Positions 25,899 to 35,049 of a stretch of 64,000 nt of DNA are shown here, one piece after another. Position numbers and translations under genes: made by a program. Each line of letters starts with the position of its first letter. Within the stretch, counting starts at the first letter, position 1. The notes under the pieces were generated by a model. That model made no database searches and was not told the origin of the DNA. It worked only from the letters and a program-made list of their open reading frames with translations. Origin of the DNA: Planctomycetota bacterium (GTDB lineage: Bacteria; Planctomycetota; UBA1135; GCA-002686595); contig DUBE01000014.1 of assembly GCA_012960475.1 (NCBI GenBank), forward strand, positions 69,239 through 133,238, read 5' to 3'.

Positions 25899-28800
25899 TC
25901 AAGCCCAGCGCATCATCGAACTGGAGCCACGCAAGCCTTCCCCTTCTATTTTGGCGCTGATCCGCAAACCGTAGGCGTAGGAACCAGAAGTGTGCACTTC
26001 AAAAATCCCCGAGAAGGTCTGCACACCCTCAAGGTTTTCGCCTGTGGGCTCCAGCTCCACATGCGAGGCCCCTGCGAGATCCGATTCATGAGTGGTATGT
26101 CCAACTATCAGTTCAGCGGTGAGATCCTCGGGTACCAACTCCGCCATCTGCACGTCCATTTCCACGCGTACGCGATCACCACCCGTAAGATCATTCAAAT
26201 CGCCCACCCGGGCCGCAACGATGCGTACTTCGGGGAATCCTCGTCGCAAACGACGCAGTCGAGCGGCACGGGAACGAGCAACCTGGAAGCCGCCCATTTC
26301 CATGCGGGTGTGTTCCGCAGCCAGAGGCACATAGGCACGCTCGGTGTACTCTTCCACCATGCGGTCGGTGCTGAAGACAGCAGGAAGAGTCGCTAGAGCG
26401 TGGGTCACGCGCTCCATCCAGCGCCGCGGAAGTCCATCCGGCTCACGCTCGAAGAATAGCGGCACCACTTCGGTTTCCAGAAGATGCAACAGGGACTGGT
26501 TATCCAACTGATCCTGACGAGGCTGGTCGTCATATACTCGCTCTTCGGCACCAATCGCCCAGCCGTTGCGGCCATCGCAGCCTTCAATCCACCAGCCATC
26601 CAAGATAGAGAGGTTCAAGCCGCCGTTGGCAGCGACCTTCATACCCGAGGTCCCGCTGGCTTCAAGGGGCCGGGTTGGATTGTTGAGCCAGACATCAACT
26701 CCCTGATTCAATAGACGAGCCGAAGACAAGTCGTAGTCCTCCAGGAAGAATATCCTGCCTAGGAACGGGGGTCGACGGGTGAGCTCAAAGACCCGCTGAA
26801 GGATCTCCTGACCCGCTCGGTCCCTAGGGTGCGCCTTGCCCGCAAAGACAAAGTGCACCGGCCGGTCCGCATCATTCACGAGGCGCGCGAGTCGTTCCTC
26901 ATCCTGAAAGAGCAACATCGCGCGTTTGTAGGGAGCAAAACGTCGAGCAAAGCCAATAACCAGGGCATCCTCACGAATGCCCGCCATGGCCCGGGAGGCG
27001 ATGCGCGGATCGTCTGTGCGCTGCACATAGCTGTCGTCCACGCTCTGACGAACCATAGCCAACATGTCCCGGCGGGCCAGGCAGCGCTCTTCCCAAAGGG
27101 CGTGAGGATCTACGCTCTCAGCCGCAGCAAAGTGCTCCGGCCTAGCAGAACCGTCACTGGCACCCAACAGACGTGCAATTCCTGGCCTGGTCCAAGTGGG
27201 TGTGTGGATACCGTTTGTCACGCTGGTTACCGGCACTTCCGAGAGCAGTAAACCACCCCAATAATCCTTCAACAGATCGCGACTGACTTCCCCGTGTTTC
27301 TTGGCCACGCCATTTACAAACCCACTGGTGGACAAACACAAGTAGCTCATATTGAAGCAGCCGTTGCCATGGGCATCAGAGCCCAGGGACATTAGTTTCT
27401 TCCAAGGCAGTCCAACCCAGTTGGCAGAATCCGCAAAGTAGCGACGCATCAGGTCTTCGCCAAAGACATCGTGCCCCGCAGGAACGGGAGTGTGCGTTGT
27501 AAACACAGAAGAGGCGCGCACCACCTCAAGAGCCTCACCAAAAGTCAATCCTTCGGCGCGCACCAGGCCCGAAATACGTTCCAAGGTGGCGAAGCCCGCG
27601 TGCCCCTCGTTCAGATGTACCACGGCCGGATCTATTCCCGCCGCCCGCAGCAACCTGATTCCACCGCGACCAAGAACGATCTCCTGGCGCAATCGATCCT
27701 CGTGATCTCCGGCGTACAAGCGACGGGTCAGGCGCCGATCGGAAGGGTCATTCTCTTCATGATCGGCGTCCAATAGCAGCAGACGCACACGGCCGACAGC
27801 AATCTCGAATGCCCGCAGCAACACGCGACCATCAGGCATCATCACATCAATCTCCACGAGCGAACCATCTTCATTTCGCAGAGGTTCAATCGGCAAGTCT
27901 GCGGGCTCCAGATCAACCTCGTGAGCCAGCTGCTCGCCAGACGCTGTCAGAGCCTGACGCACATAGCCCCCGCGATAGAACAAGCCCACAGCAACCAACG
28001 GAATATTCACATCACTGGCGGCCTTGAGGTGATCCCCTGCAAGCACACCTAATCCACCGGAATAGATCGGAACGCTCGCGTGCAGACCGTACTCAAAGCA
28101 AAAATATGCAACAGGGCGCTGACTGGTGATCACTGTCTCACCCATGTGCTGTAATTCGCGACAGGGCTCCTTCAAATAGGCATCCAGTTGAGCACCAACA
28201 CGGTCCAACCGCTCCCGATAGGCAACGTCCTCCACCTTGGCCTTGGCATCCTGCGCATAGAGTCGGCGCAGCAGTGCCACCGGGTTGTTCCCGGTAGCCT
28301 TCCACAGTTGGGGCGCCAGATCAGCAAACAAGGACTCAGCCTCAGGGTGCCAGGTCCACCAGAGGTTGCGTGCAACACGCTCAAGCGGGCGTAAAGCCTC
28401 GGGTAGCCGTGCGCTAACTTCGAAACCCATCAATCGTGGAGCCAAGGAAGTCTCGACATGGGTTGGTGCAATCGGCAGAGGATTGCGCGGGGCGCTGGTC
28501 AAACCGCGAGAAGCTCCCATTTCAAGAGCGCGGTCGAATGCCTCGATGTAGGGTTCAATCAGGGATTCCCAAGAGACCTGGCGCGAGGTCACCAGACAAG
28601 CTTCGTGAGTTGCAGGAGGCGGACCGTCAATTGCATCCTCAAGCAAGTTTGCAAGGTCTAGCGCCACTTCGGCATTGTCTTTGCCGACGCGCTCAAGCAA
28701 GAGCACCCCATCACTCGCGCCCAAGTCACGCTCCTTGGCCCAAGCGCCGAAGCCCGCGCAGTCGGTGGTTACAGTCGGTACGCCCAGAGCAATCGACTCC

Positions 28801-30101
28801 GGCGGCGTATAGCCCCAAGGCTCATAGAAACTGGCAAAGCAGGACAAATCGCAAGCGGCAAGAGCCGCCTCGTATTCCATGTTGAAGGGCTCAGCACTGG
28901 GCAAGTACACGGGCACATGCACAACTTTGATGCGCGAGCCTGGGAGATTGTTCAAGCTGCGCTCAGAGCAACGCTGACGAATCGGATCCCCCTCGGGATC
29001 AAACAGCTCATGGGTCAAGCGCCCCATGGGGCCCTCAATCGGTTCATCGCCCGCAAGGCGTGCACGCAAGGTACGGCGCAGGCCAGCAGTTCCTGCAGGG
29101 ACCAGCGCCAGTAATACCACCTTACGGCCCTGCTTGGCCTCCATCAGGGCCAGAGCATCGAGCAACACATCGATGCCCTTGTTGTGGAATTCATAGCGCC
29201 CCGAAGTGCATATCACGGCGGCATCCCCCACCGGCTCGCCTGTCATCGCCTCTATCACGGTTTCGAGACGCGCGCGAGCCTCGGCTGGGCCCGGGCGTGA
29301 GGCCAATTCTTGAATCCACTCCAGGTCCAGGCCGTTTGGCAAGAGGGGGTCCGGTCTCCGCGCATGCAACAACTCGGCTTCTGCAGCGGTAATACCACTG
29401 ACTGTTGTGAACACATCCGCTTCCCGGGCACAGGTGCCCTCAATGGAATGCTTGGCCGCTACGTCGATCTCGGCAGCCATCTGCACAGGGGTACGCCCAC
29501 CTAGAGCCTCGACCGGGGGTTTGCCTGTAGCAGATAAAGCGCGGCCCAACATGGTCGCGTGAGTTGTGAAGATCGTACCTACTTGGGGCAGACTCAAGCG
29601 CAGCTGTAGAAGTCCACTTCCAGTCATCCACTCATGAAACTGGGCCACTGCACCCTGGCCCTGGGGCTCAGTGTACAACCGATACCACTCTTCAATCACG
29701 ATAGCCGAAGCATGGCCAAAGATCACAGGCTCCACATAGTCCCACTCACCGAGAAGGGAATCGACCTTGTAGCGCTCCCAAAGACCCGACAGAATTGCGT
29801 CCTTCTTCTCAAAAAGACCGCTAAAACCAACCAGGATCACTCGCGGATTGCCCAGCACTGCCCAGCGACCCACGCGCACAGTCACACCGCGCTGACGGCA
29901 GGCCTGCTTGAGCTCATCAAAACCGGACTCGTCCTCAAAAGGCGGCGAATTGGTGCCGTCTTGCATCAACATGGGGCCAAGAGCCACGTAGTCGTCGCCG
30001 AAGCGATCAACCAGGGTTCGCGCCTTGCTTGATACAACCGTGTGAATGCCGCCAACCTTGTTGGCGACTTCCCAGGAAACCTCGAAGAGGGTATGACTCA
30101 T
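25899..30101 (-). CDS. Fused glycogen synthase (GT3-like) and alpha-glucan phosphorylase (GT35)
   Basis: This 1400-residue protein joins an alpha-glucan-building and an alpha-glucan-breaking enzyme. Residues about 1-530 resemble eukaryote-type glycogen synthase: the KVGGIHTVVSSKA start, FHNKGIDVLLDAL, and the E-x7-E motif from Glu427 to Glu435 in EPWGYTPPE. Residues about 555-670 are a DUF3417-type segment (RNLWWTWHPEAESLF). The phosphorylase domain follows, with HLNEGHAGF and the pyridoxal-phosphate lysine Lys1155 in EASGTSGMKVAANGG. About 100 beta-rich residues close the chain. The two activities normally oppose each other, so tight control or a role in chain remodelling is likely. The gene sits 6 bases after the GH57 gene. 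Confidence 0.93.
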   Translation of the reverse strand: MSHTLFEVSWEVANKVGGIHTVVSSKARTLVDRFGDDYVALGPMLMQDGTNSPPFEDESGFDELKQACRQRGVTVRVGRWAVLGNPRVILVGFSGLFEKKDAILSGLWERYKVDSLLGEWDYVEPVIFGHASAIVIEEWYRLYTEPQGQGAVAQFHEWMTGSGLLQLRLSLPQVGTIFTTHATMLGRALSATGKPPVEALGGRTPVQMAAEIDVAAKHSIEGTCAREADVFTTVSGITAAEAELLHARRPDPLLPNGLDLEWIQELASRPGPAEARARLETVIEAMTGEPVGDAAVICTSGRYEFHNKGIDVLLDALALMEAKQGRKVVLLALVPAGTAGLRRTLRARLAGDEPIEGPMGRLTHELFDPEGDPIRQRCSERSLNNLPGSRIKVVHVPVYLPSAEPFNMEYEAALAACDLSCFASFYEPWGYTPPESIALGVPTVTTDCAGFGAWAKERDLGASDGVLLLERVGKDNAEVALDLANLLEDAIDGPPPATHEACLVTSRQVSWESLIEPYIEAFDRALEMGASRGLTSAPRNPLPIAPTHVETSLAPRLMGFEVSARLPEALRPLERVARNLWWTWHPEAESLFADLAPQLWKATGNNPVALLRRLYAQDAKAKVEDVAYRERLDRVGAQLDAYLKEPCRELQHMGETVITSQRPVAYFCFEYGLHASVPIYSGGLGVLAGDHLKAASDVNIPLVAVGLFYRGGYVRQALTASGEQLAHEVDLEPADLPIEPLRNEDGSLVEIDVMMPDGRVLLRAFEIAVGRVRLLLLDADHEENDPSDRRLTRRLYAGDHEDRLRQEIVLGRGGIRLLRAAGIDPAVVHLNEGHAGFATLERISGLVRAEGLTFGEALEVVRASSVFTTHTPVPAGHDVFGEDLMRRYFADSANWVGLPWKKLMSLGSDAHGNGCFNMSYLCLSTSGFVNGVAKKHGEVSRDLLKDYWGGLLLSEVPVTSVTNGIHTPTWTRPGIARLLGASDGSARPEHFAAAESVDPHALWEERCLARRDMLAMVRQSVDDSYVQRTDDPRIASRAMAGIREDALVIGFARRFAPYKRAMLLFQDEERLARLVNDADRPVHFVFAGKAHPRDRAGQEILQRVFELTRRPPFLGRIFFLEDYDLSSARLLNQGVDVWLNNPTRPLEASGTSGMKVAANGGLNLSILDGWWIEGCDGRNGWAIGAEERVYDDQPRQDQLDNQSLLHLLETEVVPLFFEREPDGLPRRWMERVTHALATLPAVFSTDRMVEEYTERAYVPLAAEHTRMEMGGFQVARSRAARLRRLRRGFPEVRIVAARVGDLNDLTGGDRVRVEMDVQMAELVPEDLTAELIVGHTTHESDLAGASHVELEPTGENLEGVQTFSGIFEVHTSGSYAYGLRISAKIEGEGLRGSSSMMRWA

Positions 30102-30107
30102 GAAATG

Positions 30108-31313
30108 CTATTGGGGGGAGGTCAAGCCAGCCGGAGCACCAATGCGCTGCCGGAGGTCACCCATCACGTTCATCAAGGTGATGTAGGCGTCGTATGGAGA
30201 AGAATATGGGCTGAAGTACTTGTGGACATCTCCATCGGAGAAGAACTTGACACACATATAGTAGAAGTGGTCTGAAGTGGTCAGTTTCCGCCAGGTTTCG
30301 AGGATTGCCGGGTCCCCAGTGGCTCTCACAAGAGGAGCGAGTTCATAAAGGGCTTCATGGGCAGCCCGCTGCATGGGATTGCCGAGCCATGCTGTGAGGT
30401 CCCGTTCCGCATCGGCCCAGGAGACCGGCAACACAGCATCAAGGCGAGCGATAGGGTCCACATTCGCGGCAATTTCAGAGGGCAGTGCGAAGCTCAGGCG
30501 TTCCTCTTCCAGAATTGCGCCGGGCAGATGGCGCATGAATTCAAAGATGCCAGTGTCTTCCCACTGATGCTCTCCAAACGTCTCAAAGTCCATGAAGAGA
30601 CCTACCACCTCGTCGCTCTCGGGTAGATCATTAATCCAACGGGTAAACTTGTGAGCGTCCAGTGGCCACTCTTCCCACATGCGGTTGGAGAAACGGAAAG
30701 CAATGTCGTCCGAGAACTTATAGGACCGCAGCATGGCCAGAATCGATTCGGTACCTTCCGGTCGATAGAGATGATGAGGACTGCGCCAACCAATCAGGTG
30801 ATCAGCACCCTCAGCCATGATCGCGTTGAAGCCGCATTCCTCAGCCAGGCGCGCGATGTGATTGGAATACACAAGCTCGGTGTTACGGAAAGTAGTGGGG
30901 GTGCGTCCGGTGAGAGCCTCGATGCGTGCCTTGTGGGAGCGAATCTGATCGCGGAACTCCTTCTCGTCCACCAAGGAAGCCAGACTGTGGTGAGTCGTCT
31001 CGCAAAGGAACTCCACACAATCGGTCTCCGACAGTCGTCGGAAGGTATCAATCACATCGGGCGCCCAATGGGCCAATTGATCGAGAGCTGTACCTGATAC
31101 CGAGAAGCTACAACGAAAACGGCCCTCATAACGATGGACGAGTTCCTCCAGCAACAAGGTCATGGGACGATAGCACTTGTCCGCCACGCGCTTGATTATG
31201 CGCTCGTTTTCTAAGTCGTCAAAGTAGTCATGCCGACGACCCACATCAAAGAAGCTGTACTGTCGCAGCCGATAGGGCTGGTGGATCTGGAAATAGAAGG
31301 TGACCGCAGTCAT
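30108..31313 (-). CDS. GH57 family alpha-amylase-like glycoside hydrolase
   Basis: This 401-residue cytoplasmic hydrolase carries the GH57 signatures HQPYRLR at the start, the nucleophile Glu146 in FRNTELVYS, and the acid/base Asp242 in LFMDFETFGEHQW. It lacks a signal peptide. Its ATG overlaps the GT4 stop by four bases. The trio debranching enzyme, GT4 and GH57 is a recurrent cluster in Bacteroidetes and other phyla and is linked to alpha-glucan (glycogen-like) turnover. Confidence 0.92.
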   Translation of the reverse strand: MTAVTFYFQIHQPYRLRQYSFFDVGRRHDYFDDLENERIIKRVADKCYRPMTLLLEELVHRYEGRFRCSFSVSGTALDQLAHWAPDVIDTFRRLSETDCVEFLCETTHHSLASLVDEKEFRDQIRSHKARIEALTGRTPTTFRNTELVYSNHIARLAEECGFNAIMAEGADHLIGWRSPHHLYRPEGTESILAMLRSYKFSDDIAFRFSNRMWEEWPLDAHKFTRWINDLPESDEVVGLFMDFETFGEHQWEDTGIFEFMRHLPGAILEEERLSFALPSEIAANVDPIARLDAVLPVSWADAERDLTAWLGNPMQRAAHEALYELAPLVRATGDPAILETWRKLTTSDHFYYMCVKFFSDGDVHKYFSPYSSPYDAYITLMNVMGDLRQRIGAPAGLTSPQ

Positions 31314-32866
31314 GCAACCAGCTCCTCGTAGTAGGTAAGCAGCAAACCGCCACGCACTTCCCAACGCATACGCCCCACTTCATCACGACCTTGATCGATC
31401 AACTGTTGACGTAAGGGAGCGTAGCTGATCACTGCCAGCATCTTGTTGGCCAACTCGTCTACATCCCAATAGTCGACCTTGAGAGCGTTGGCAACGATTT
31501 CCGAGACACCACTCTGCTTGGAAACAATTACTGGCACGTCCAGAGCCATGGCCTCAAGCGGTGTGATCCCAAAAGGTTCACTGACACTTGGCATCACATA
31601 AAGATCCGCCATGGAGTACATGCGCTCGACCTCCTTGCCCCGGAGGAAGCCCGTGAAGAACATGTTGCGTGCCAACCCAAGCCGCGCAGACCGCATCATC
31701 ATGGGCGGCAGCATATCGCCGCTCCCCGAGAGCACAAAGTTCACGTCCGGCCGCAACTTGACCACTTTGGCGGCGGCCTGCAAGAAGTAGTCGGGGCCCT
31801 TTTGCATGGTCACGCGACCGAGGTACAAGACAACCGGGCCCTTCACGGTGCGGGTCGTATGCCACTGATCGCGCTGTTCTCTTTGGGTCACCGCATTGTG
31901 GAGCACTCGAATCTTGTCGGGATCCGCACCATGTCGATAGCGCACGGTGCGGCCCGTGAAGTGGGATACGCAAACTACTCGATCCGCCAAATGAATGCCC
32001 ATGCGTTCAAGAGCGAACACTCGTGGATCAGGATTCTCACCACTACGATCAAATTCTGTGGCGTGAACATGGATTAGGAGAGGCACACCCAGAGCCCGCG
32101 CAGCGGCGACTCCGGCGGGATAGGTCATCCAGTCATGAGCGTGCACCAAGTCAACCTTCTCACGCAGGGCTATTTCCGCCACAACCTGGGCATAGCGCGC
32201 GACTTCGCCAAAGAGGTCCGCTCCATAACCCCCAGTGAACCTAGCTTCCGCGGGATTGTCCTCACCGCGCAGAAAACGCTCCTCGGCGGTCTTGGCCGCA
32301 TTCAGTGCGAGGGCTTCCCAGGCAGCAGGATCGGTTATGGCTGCACCGGAGTAGCTCTCGGATTGTCCGGCTCTTAGTTGTTCATTGAGCTGATGCCCAC
32401 GGAACTGAGTCTCATCCCTGACAACTTTCTTGCCGTCAGCCTCAAGGCCCTGCACATAGTCGGAGTAGGACTCGGCATCCTGATAGGGACGCAGCGGGCT
32501 TTCCACCAAGATCGTATGCACATTTGATGGGGACTCCACCGAAGGCTCATCGTCAACCCGAGGACGGCTTTCGGGCCCTTGGGCGCCAACGGACTTGTCC
32601 AAGGGCGCAGAGCCAACTCCCGCCAGAACCGGCGCCGGGCTTGGAGATTGAGCTGCAGCGCGCTGTCCAGAAATGTTGCTCAACTGCACACCATCCCCAC
32701 CGATCACCCGCGCGCGGCCCGCCTGCTCGTCCCCATGGGCACGAGGCACGACAAAGACGACTTCCACACCTGCGTGATCCAGGCCCTCAACCAACCCTTG
32801 GCAAGCTGTGCCCAAACCGCCCGAAATGTGCGGCGGCAGCTCCCAACCGAGCATCAGAACTCGCAT
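31310..32866 (-). CDS. GT4 family glycosyltransferase, glycogen-synthesis type
   Basis: This 518-residue glycosyltransferase shows the start MLGWELPPHISGGLGTACQG, then HAHDWMTYPAGVAAA, HVHATEFDRSGEN, YLGRVTMQKGPDYF, and the E-x7-E pair in EPFGITPLE. It is GT-B fold and probably uses a nucleotide or phosphate sugar donor. Between residues about 50 and 200 there is a long polar, low-complexity insert that is probably disordered, followed by a conserved GGYGADLFGEVARYAQ. Its start overlaps the debranching-enzyme stop by 13 bases. The product is unknown beyond an alpha-glucan link. Confidence 0.88.
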   Translation of the reverse strand: MRVLMLGWELPPHISGGLGTACQGLVEGLDHAGVEVVFVVPRAHGDEQAGRARVIGGDGVQLSNISGQRAAAQSPSPAPVLAGVGSAPLDKSVGAQGPESRPRVDDEPSVESPSNVHTILVESPLRPYQDAESYSDYVQGLEADGKKVVRDETQFRGHQLNEQLRAGQSESYSGAAITDPAAWEALALNAAKTAEERFLRGEDNPAEARFTGGYGADLFGEVARYAQVVAEIALREKVDLVHAHDWMTYPAGVAAARALGVPLLIHVHATEFDRSGENPDPRVFALERMGIHLADRVVCVSHFTGRTVRYRHGADPDKIRVLHNAVTQREQRDQWHTTRTVKGPVVLYLGRVTMQKGPDYFLQAAAKVVKLRPDVNFVLSGSGDMLPPMMMRSARLGLARNMFFTGFLRGKEVERMYSMADLYVMPSVSEPFGITPLEAMALDVPVIVSKQSGVSEIVANALKVDYWDVDELANKMLAVISYAPLRQQLIDQGRDEVGRMRWEVRGGLLLTYYEELVA

Positions 32867-34857
32867 GGCCCATGCTCCTTCAACAAGACAAGAGAGCGCA
32901 GTACTTCCGCCACGCTCCAGGCCTGGGCCGGGCAGCCCGCGGGACGGTGGGGCGGATCCCCATCAAAGACCTCGGCAATCGACCCCAGGCCATATTCACT
33001 CAGATGTGCCTCAAAGCCGCCCAAGGTCTCGGTCAGGGAACGCACATGCACCGAGTTCATCGGCAGCACTCGCAGACTCGCTTCTGTGAACATGCCCAAC
33101 AGCCAAGGCCAGACGGTCCCCTGGTGATAAGCCAGGTCGCGAGATCTGGCGTCCCCCTGATAACGACCAATGTAGCGCTCATCCCGCGGGTCAAGCGTCC
33201 GCAGACCCTTCGGTGTCAATAGAACACTCTTCACCGCCGCCACGACATCAGTACGCTTGCCCATGGAAAGGGGCGACAGATCCAAAGCCGCCGCCACGAT
33301 CTGATTGGGGCGCAGAGTCGAGTCAGAACATTCCCCATCCCAGACATCAGCCAGATAACCCTCCTTGGGCAACCAGAAACGCTGCAGGAACGCTTCAGAA
33401 GTCTTGTCGGCCTGACGCCTCCAGGCACAAGCTTCTGATCGCATGGCGGTGCCTTCGTGTAATTCTTCCAGAGTACCGAGTAACGCGTACCAGAGGGCGT
33501 TGAGTTCCACTGGCGCGCCCGCCCGCGGAGTCACAGGCTCGCCCCCGTACTGGGCATCCATCCAAGTAGCGTTGAGCCCTTCCGATCCAGCGAACAGGAG
33601 TCCCTCGGAATCGACGCGTAGGCCCAAGTCGCTACCCTCAAGATAGGCCTCGGCAATAGAAACCAGAGCCGGCTGCAGCTCCGCCCGGATGAAGTGGGTG
33701 TCGCCCCCCGCTTTGATATACAGGCGCGCAGCACGGCTGAACCAAAGGGCCGCATCAGCCGAGCCATAGTGACTGCTGGCCACATCGGGCCCATAGATGT
33801 TGGGCAAGAGGCCTCCCCGCAAGAACGGCAGAGCCCCGGCCAAGACCGCCTTGCACCCGTCCAGGTCTCCCCTCGACAGAGTCAAACCCGGCAGAGCGAT
33901 GAATGTATCCCGGCCCCACTCCTCGAACCAGGGAAAGCCCGCCAGAATACCCGGACGACCAGCGCTGTCCTTGTACATGAACTTTTCGCCAGCTTCTTCA
34001 AGCAGACCCAAAAGGCCGCTGGTCCGGGCTGTCCGTCGACGCGAGACTTCATGCTCAAAAAGCTGAGCTGGATCCTCAATCGGCGCATCAAAGGAAGCCG
34101 CAAGAGTCACGCTCATGCCAGGCTCAAGAGACAGATCAAAACGACCGGGTGCAAATTGGTCCTCATGACCGCCGTAGCCCCGGGCAATGTCACAGGTGTA
34201 CTCAACCTGGCGATACCAAAGGGGATCCGCCGCATAAGCAGGTTTCTCCAGAGACCAAACCAGATGAGTAGTGGGAAGTCCCCCATAAGCCTGATAGTCA
34301 ACGCCCGACCCCGTGCGCTGCGCGCGTGTGTTGAGGTCGACATTCTCGTGCTGGAGCTCATCCAAACCGCGTACCGCAAACAACGGTCGTACCCTCAGAT
34401 TGATGCCAGTTCTCTCCCCGCCCAGAGTCCAACGAATCAGCACAGCCTTGTGCCCTCGGGGCACGAGAATCTCTCGCCGCAAGGTTGCTAGGCCGACCCG
34501 ATAGGTCCAACAGGGATGGGGGTCGAGTTCAAAAGACTCGATCGCGGTCCAGCCTTCTGGGTGGTACGTCCCAGGATAGCGACAGGTGGAAATCGGGAAT
34601 GCGCGACCCTCAACAATCAGCTCTTCCTCCAGCCGCGCGAGGAACATGTGACGCTTGCCCCCGCTAGGCAGGTAACCGGTGAGTAACCCATGATAGCGAC
34701 GGGTTGGACAGAGGTGCACCGTGGACGAAGCAAAGCCCCCGAGGCCATCGACCTCAAACCACTCCCGGTGCTGGGCGCGCTCAATGCGTAGACAGGCTTC
34801 TCGATCCAGATGAATCGTAGAATGCAGATCAACCATAGATCCTTGAGCGTTTTGCAT
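32854..34857 (-). CDS. Glycogen debranching enzyme (amylo-alpha-1,6-glucosidase, GH133-like)
   Basis: This 667-residue protein has the N-terminal EWFEVDGLGGFASSTVHLCPTRRYHGLL (bacterial GDE_N type) and an alpha/alpha-barrel with the active-site region GFPWFEEWGRDTFIALPGL (Asp317). Further down are LNATWMDAQYGG and VELNALWYALL. It hydrolyses alpha-1,6 branches of glycogen-like polymers. ATG at 34857 is used; an alternative ATG at 34836 has AAGGA close upstream. It is the promoter-proximal gene of the operon down to the Dabb gene. Confidence 0.92.
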   Translation of the reverse strand: MQNAQGSMVDLHSTIHLDREACLRIERAQHREWFEVDGLGGFASSTVHLCPTRRYHGLLTGYLPSGGKRHMFLARLEEELIVEGRAFPISTCRYPGTYHPEGWTAIESFELDPHPCWTYRVGLATLRREILVPRGHKAVLIRWTLGGERTGINLRVRPLFAVRGLDELQHENVDLNTRAQRTGSGVDYQAYGGLPTTHLVWSLEKPAYAADPLWYRQVEYTCDIARGYGGHEDQFAPGRFDLSLEPGMSVTLAASFDAPIEDPAQLFEHEVSRRRTARTSGLLGLLEEAGEKFMYKDSAGRPGILAGFPWFEEWGRDTFIALPGLTLSRGDLDGCKAVLAGALPFLRGGLLPNIYGPDVASSHYGSADAALWFSRAARLYIKAGGDTHFIRAELQPALVSIAEAYLEGSDLGLRVDSEGLLFAGSEGLNATWMDAQYGGEPVTPRAGAPVELNALWYALLGTLEELHEGTAMRSEACAWRRQADKTSEAFLQRFWLPKEGYLADVWDGECSDSTLRPNQIVAAALDLSPLSMGKRTDVVAAVKSVLLTPKGLRTLDPRDERYIGRYQGDARSRDLAYHQGTVWPWLLGMFTEASLRVLPMNSVHVRSLTETLGGFEAHLSEYGLGSIAEVFDGDPPHRPAGCPAQAWSVAEVLRSLVLLKEHGPCEF

Positions 34858-34962
34858 CGAATGCCTGACTCTGTAGTAATTACCGAGCTAGGGGACTGTA
34901 GGGGGGGCTGTGGTGCGGGATCGGCGGGTCAGCACCGAGTCCGCTGAGATGGGCATCACTAG

Positions 34963-34976
34963 GGCAGGTACCTGCC
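34963..34976. promoter_or_regulatory. 14-base perfect palindrome between divergent operons
   Basis: GGCAGGTACCTGCC is a perfect inverted repeat 73 bases before the GAPDH ATG and 105 bases beyond the start of the debranching-enzyme gene. A second, shorter palindrome GTAATTAC lies at 34876-34883. The position suits an operator for one or both operons. No regulator gene is nearby, so the protein that would bind is unknown. Confidence 0.35.
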
Positions 34977-35049
34977 ATAAATCTCAGTCGGCAGGAGTCG
35001 TCCCCGGGTGAAGGCCCTAGGATCGCTATTCCCATTAGAGGAAGCAACC

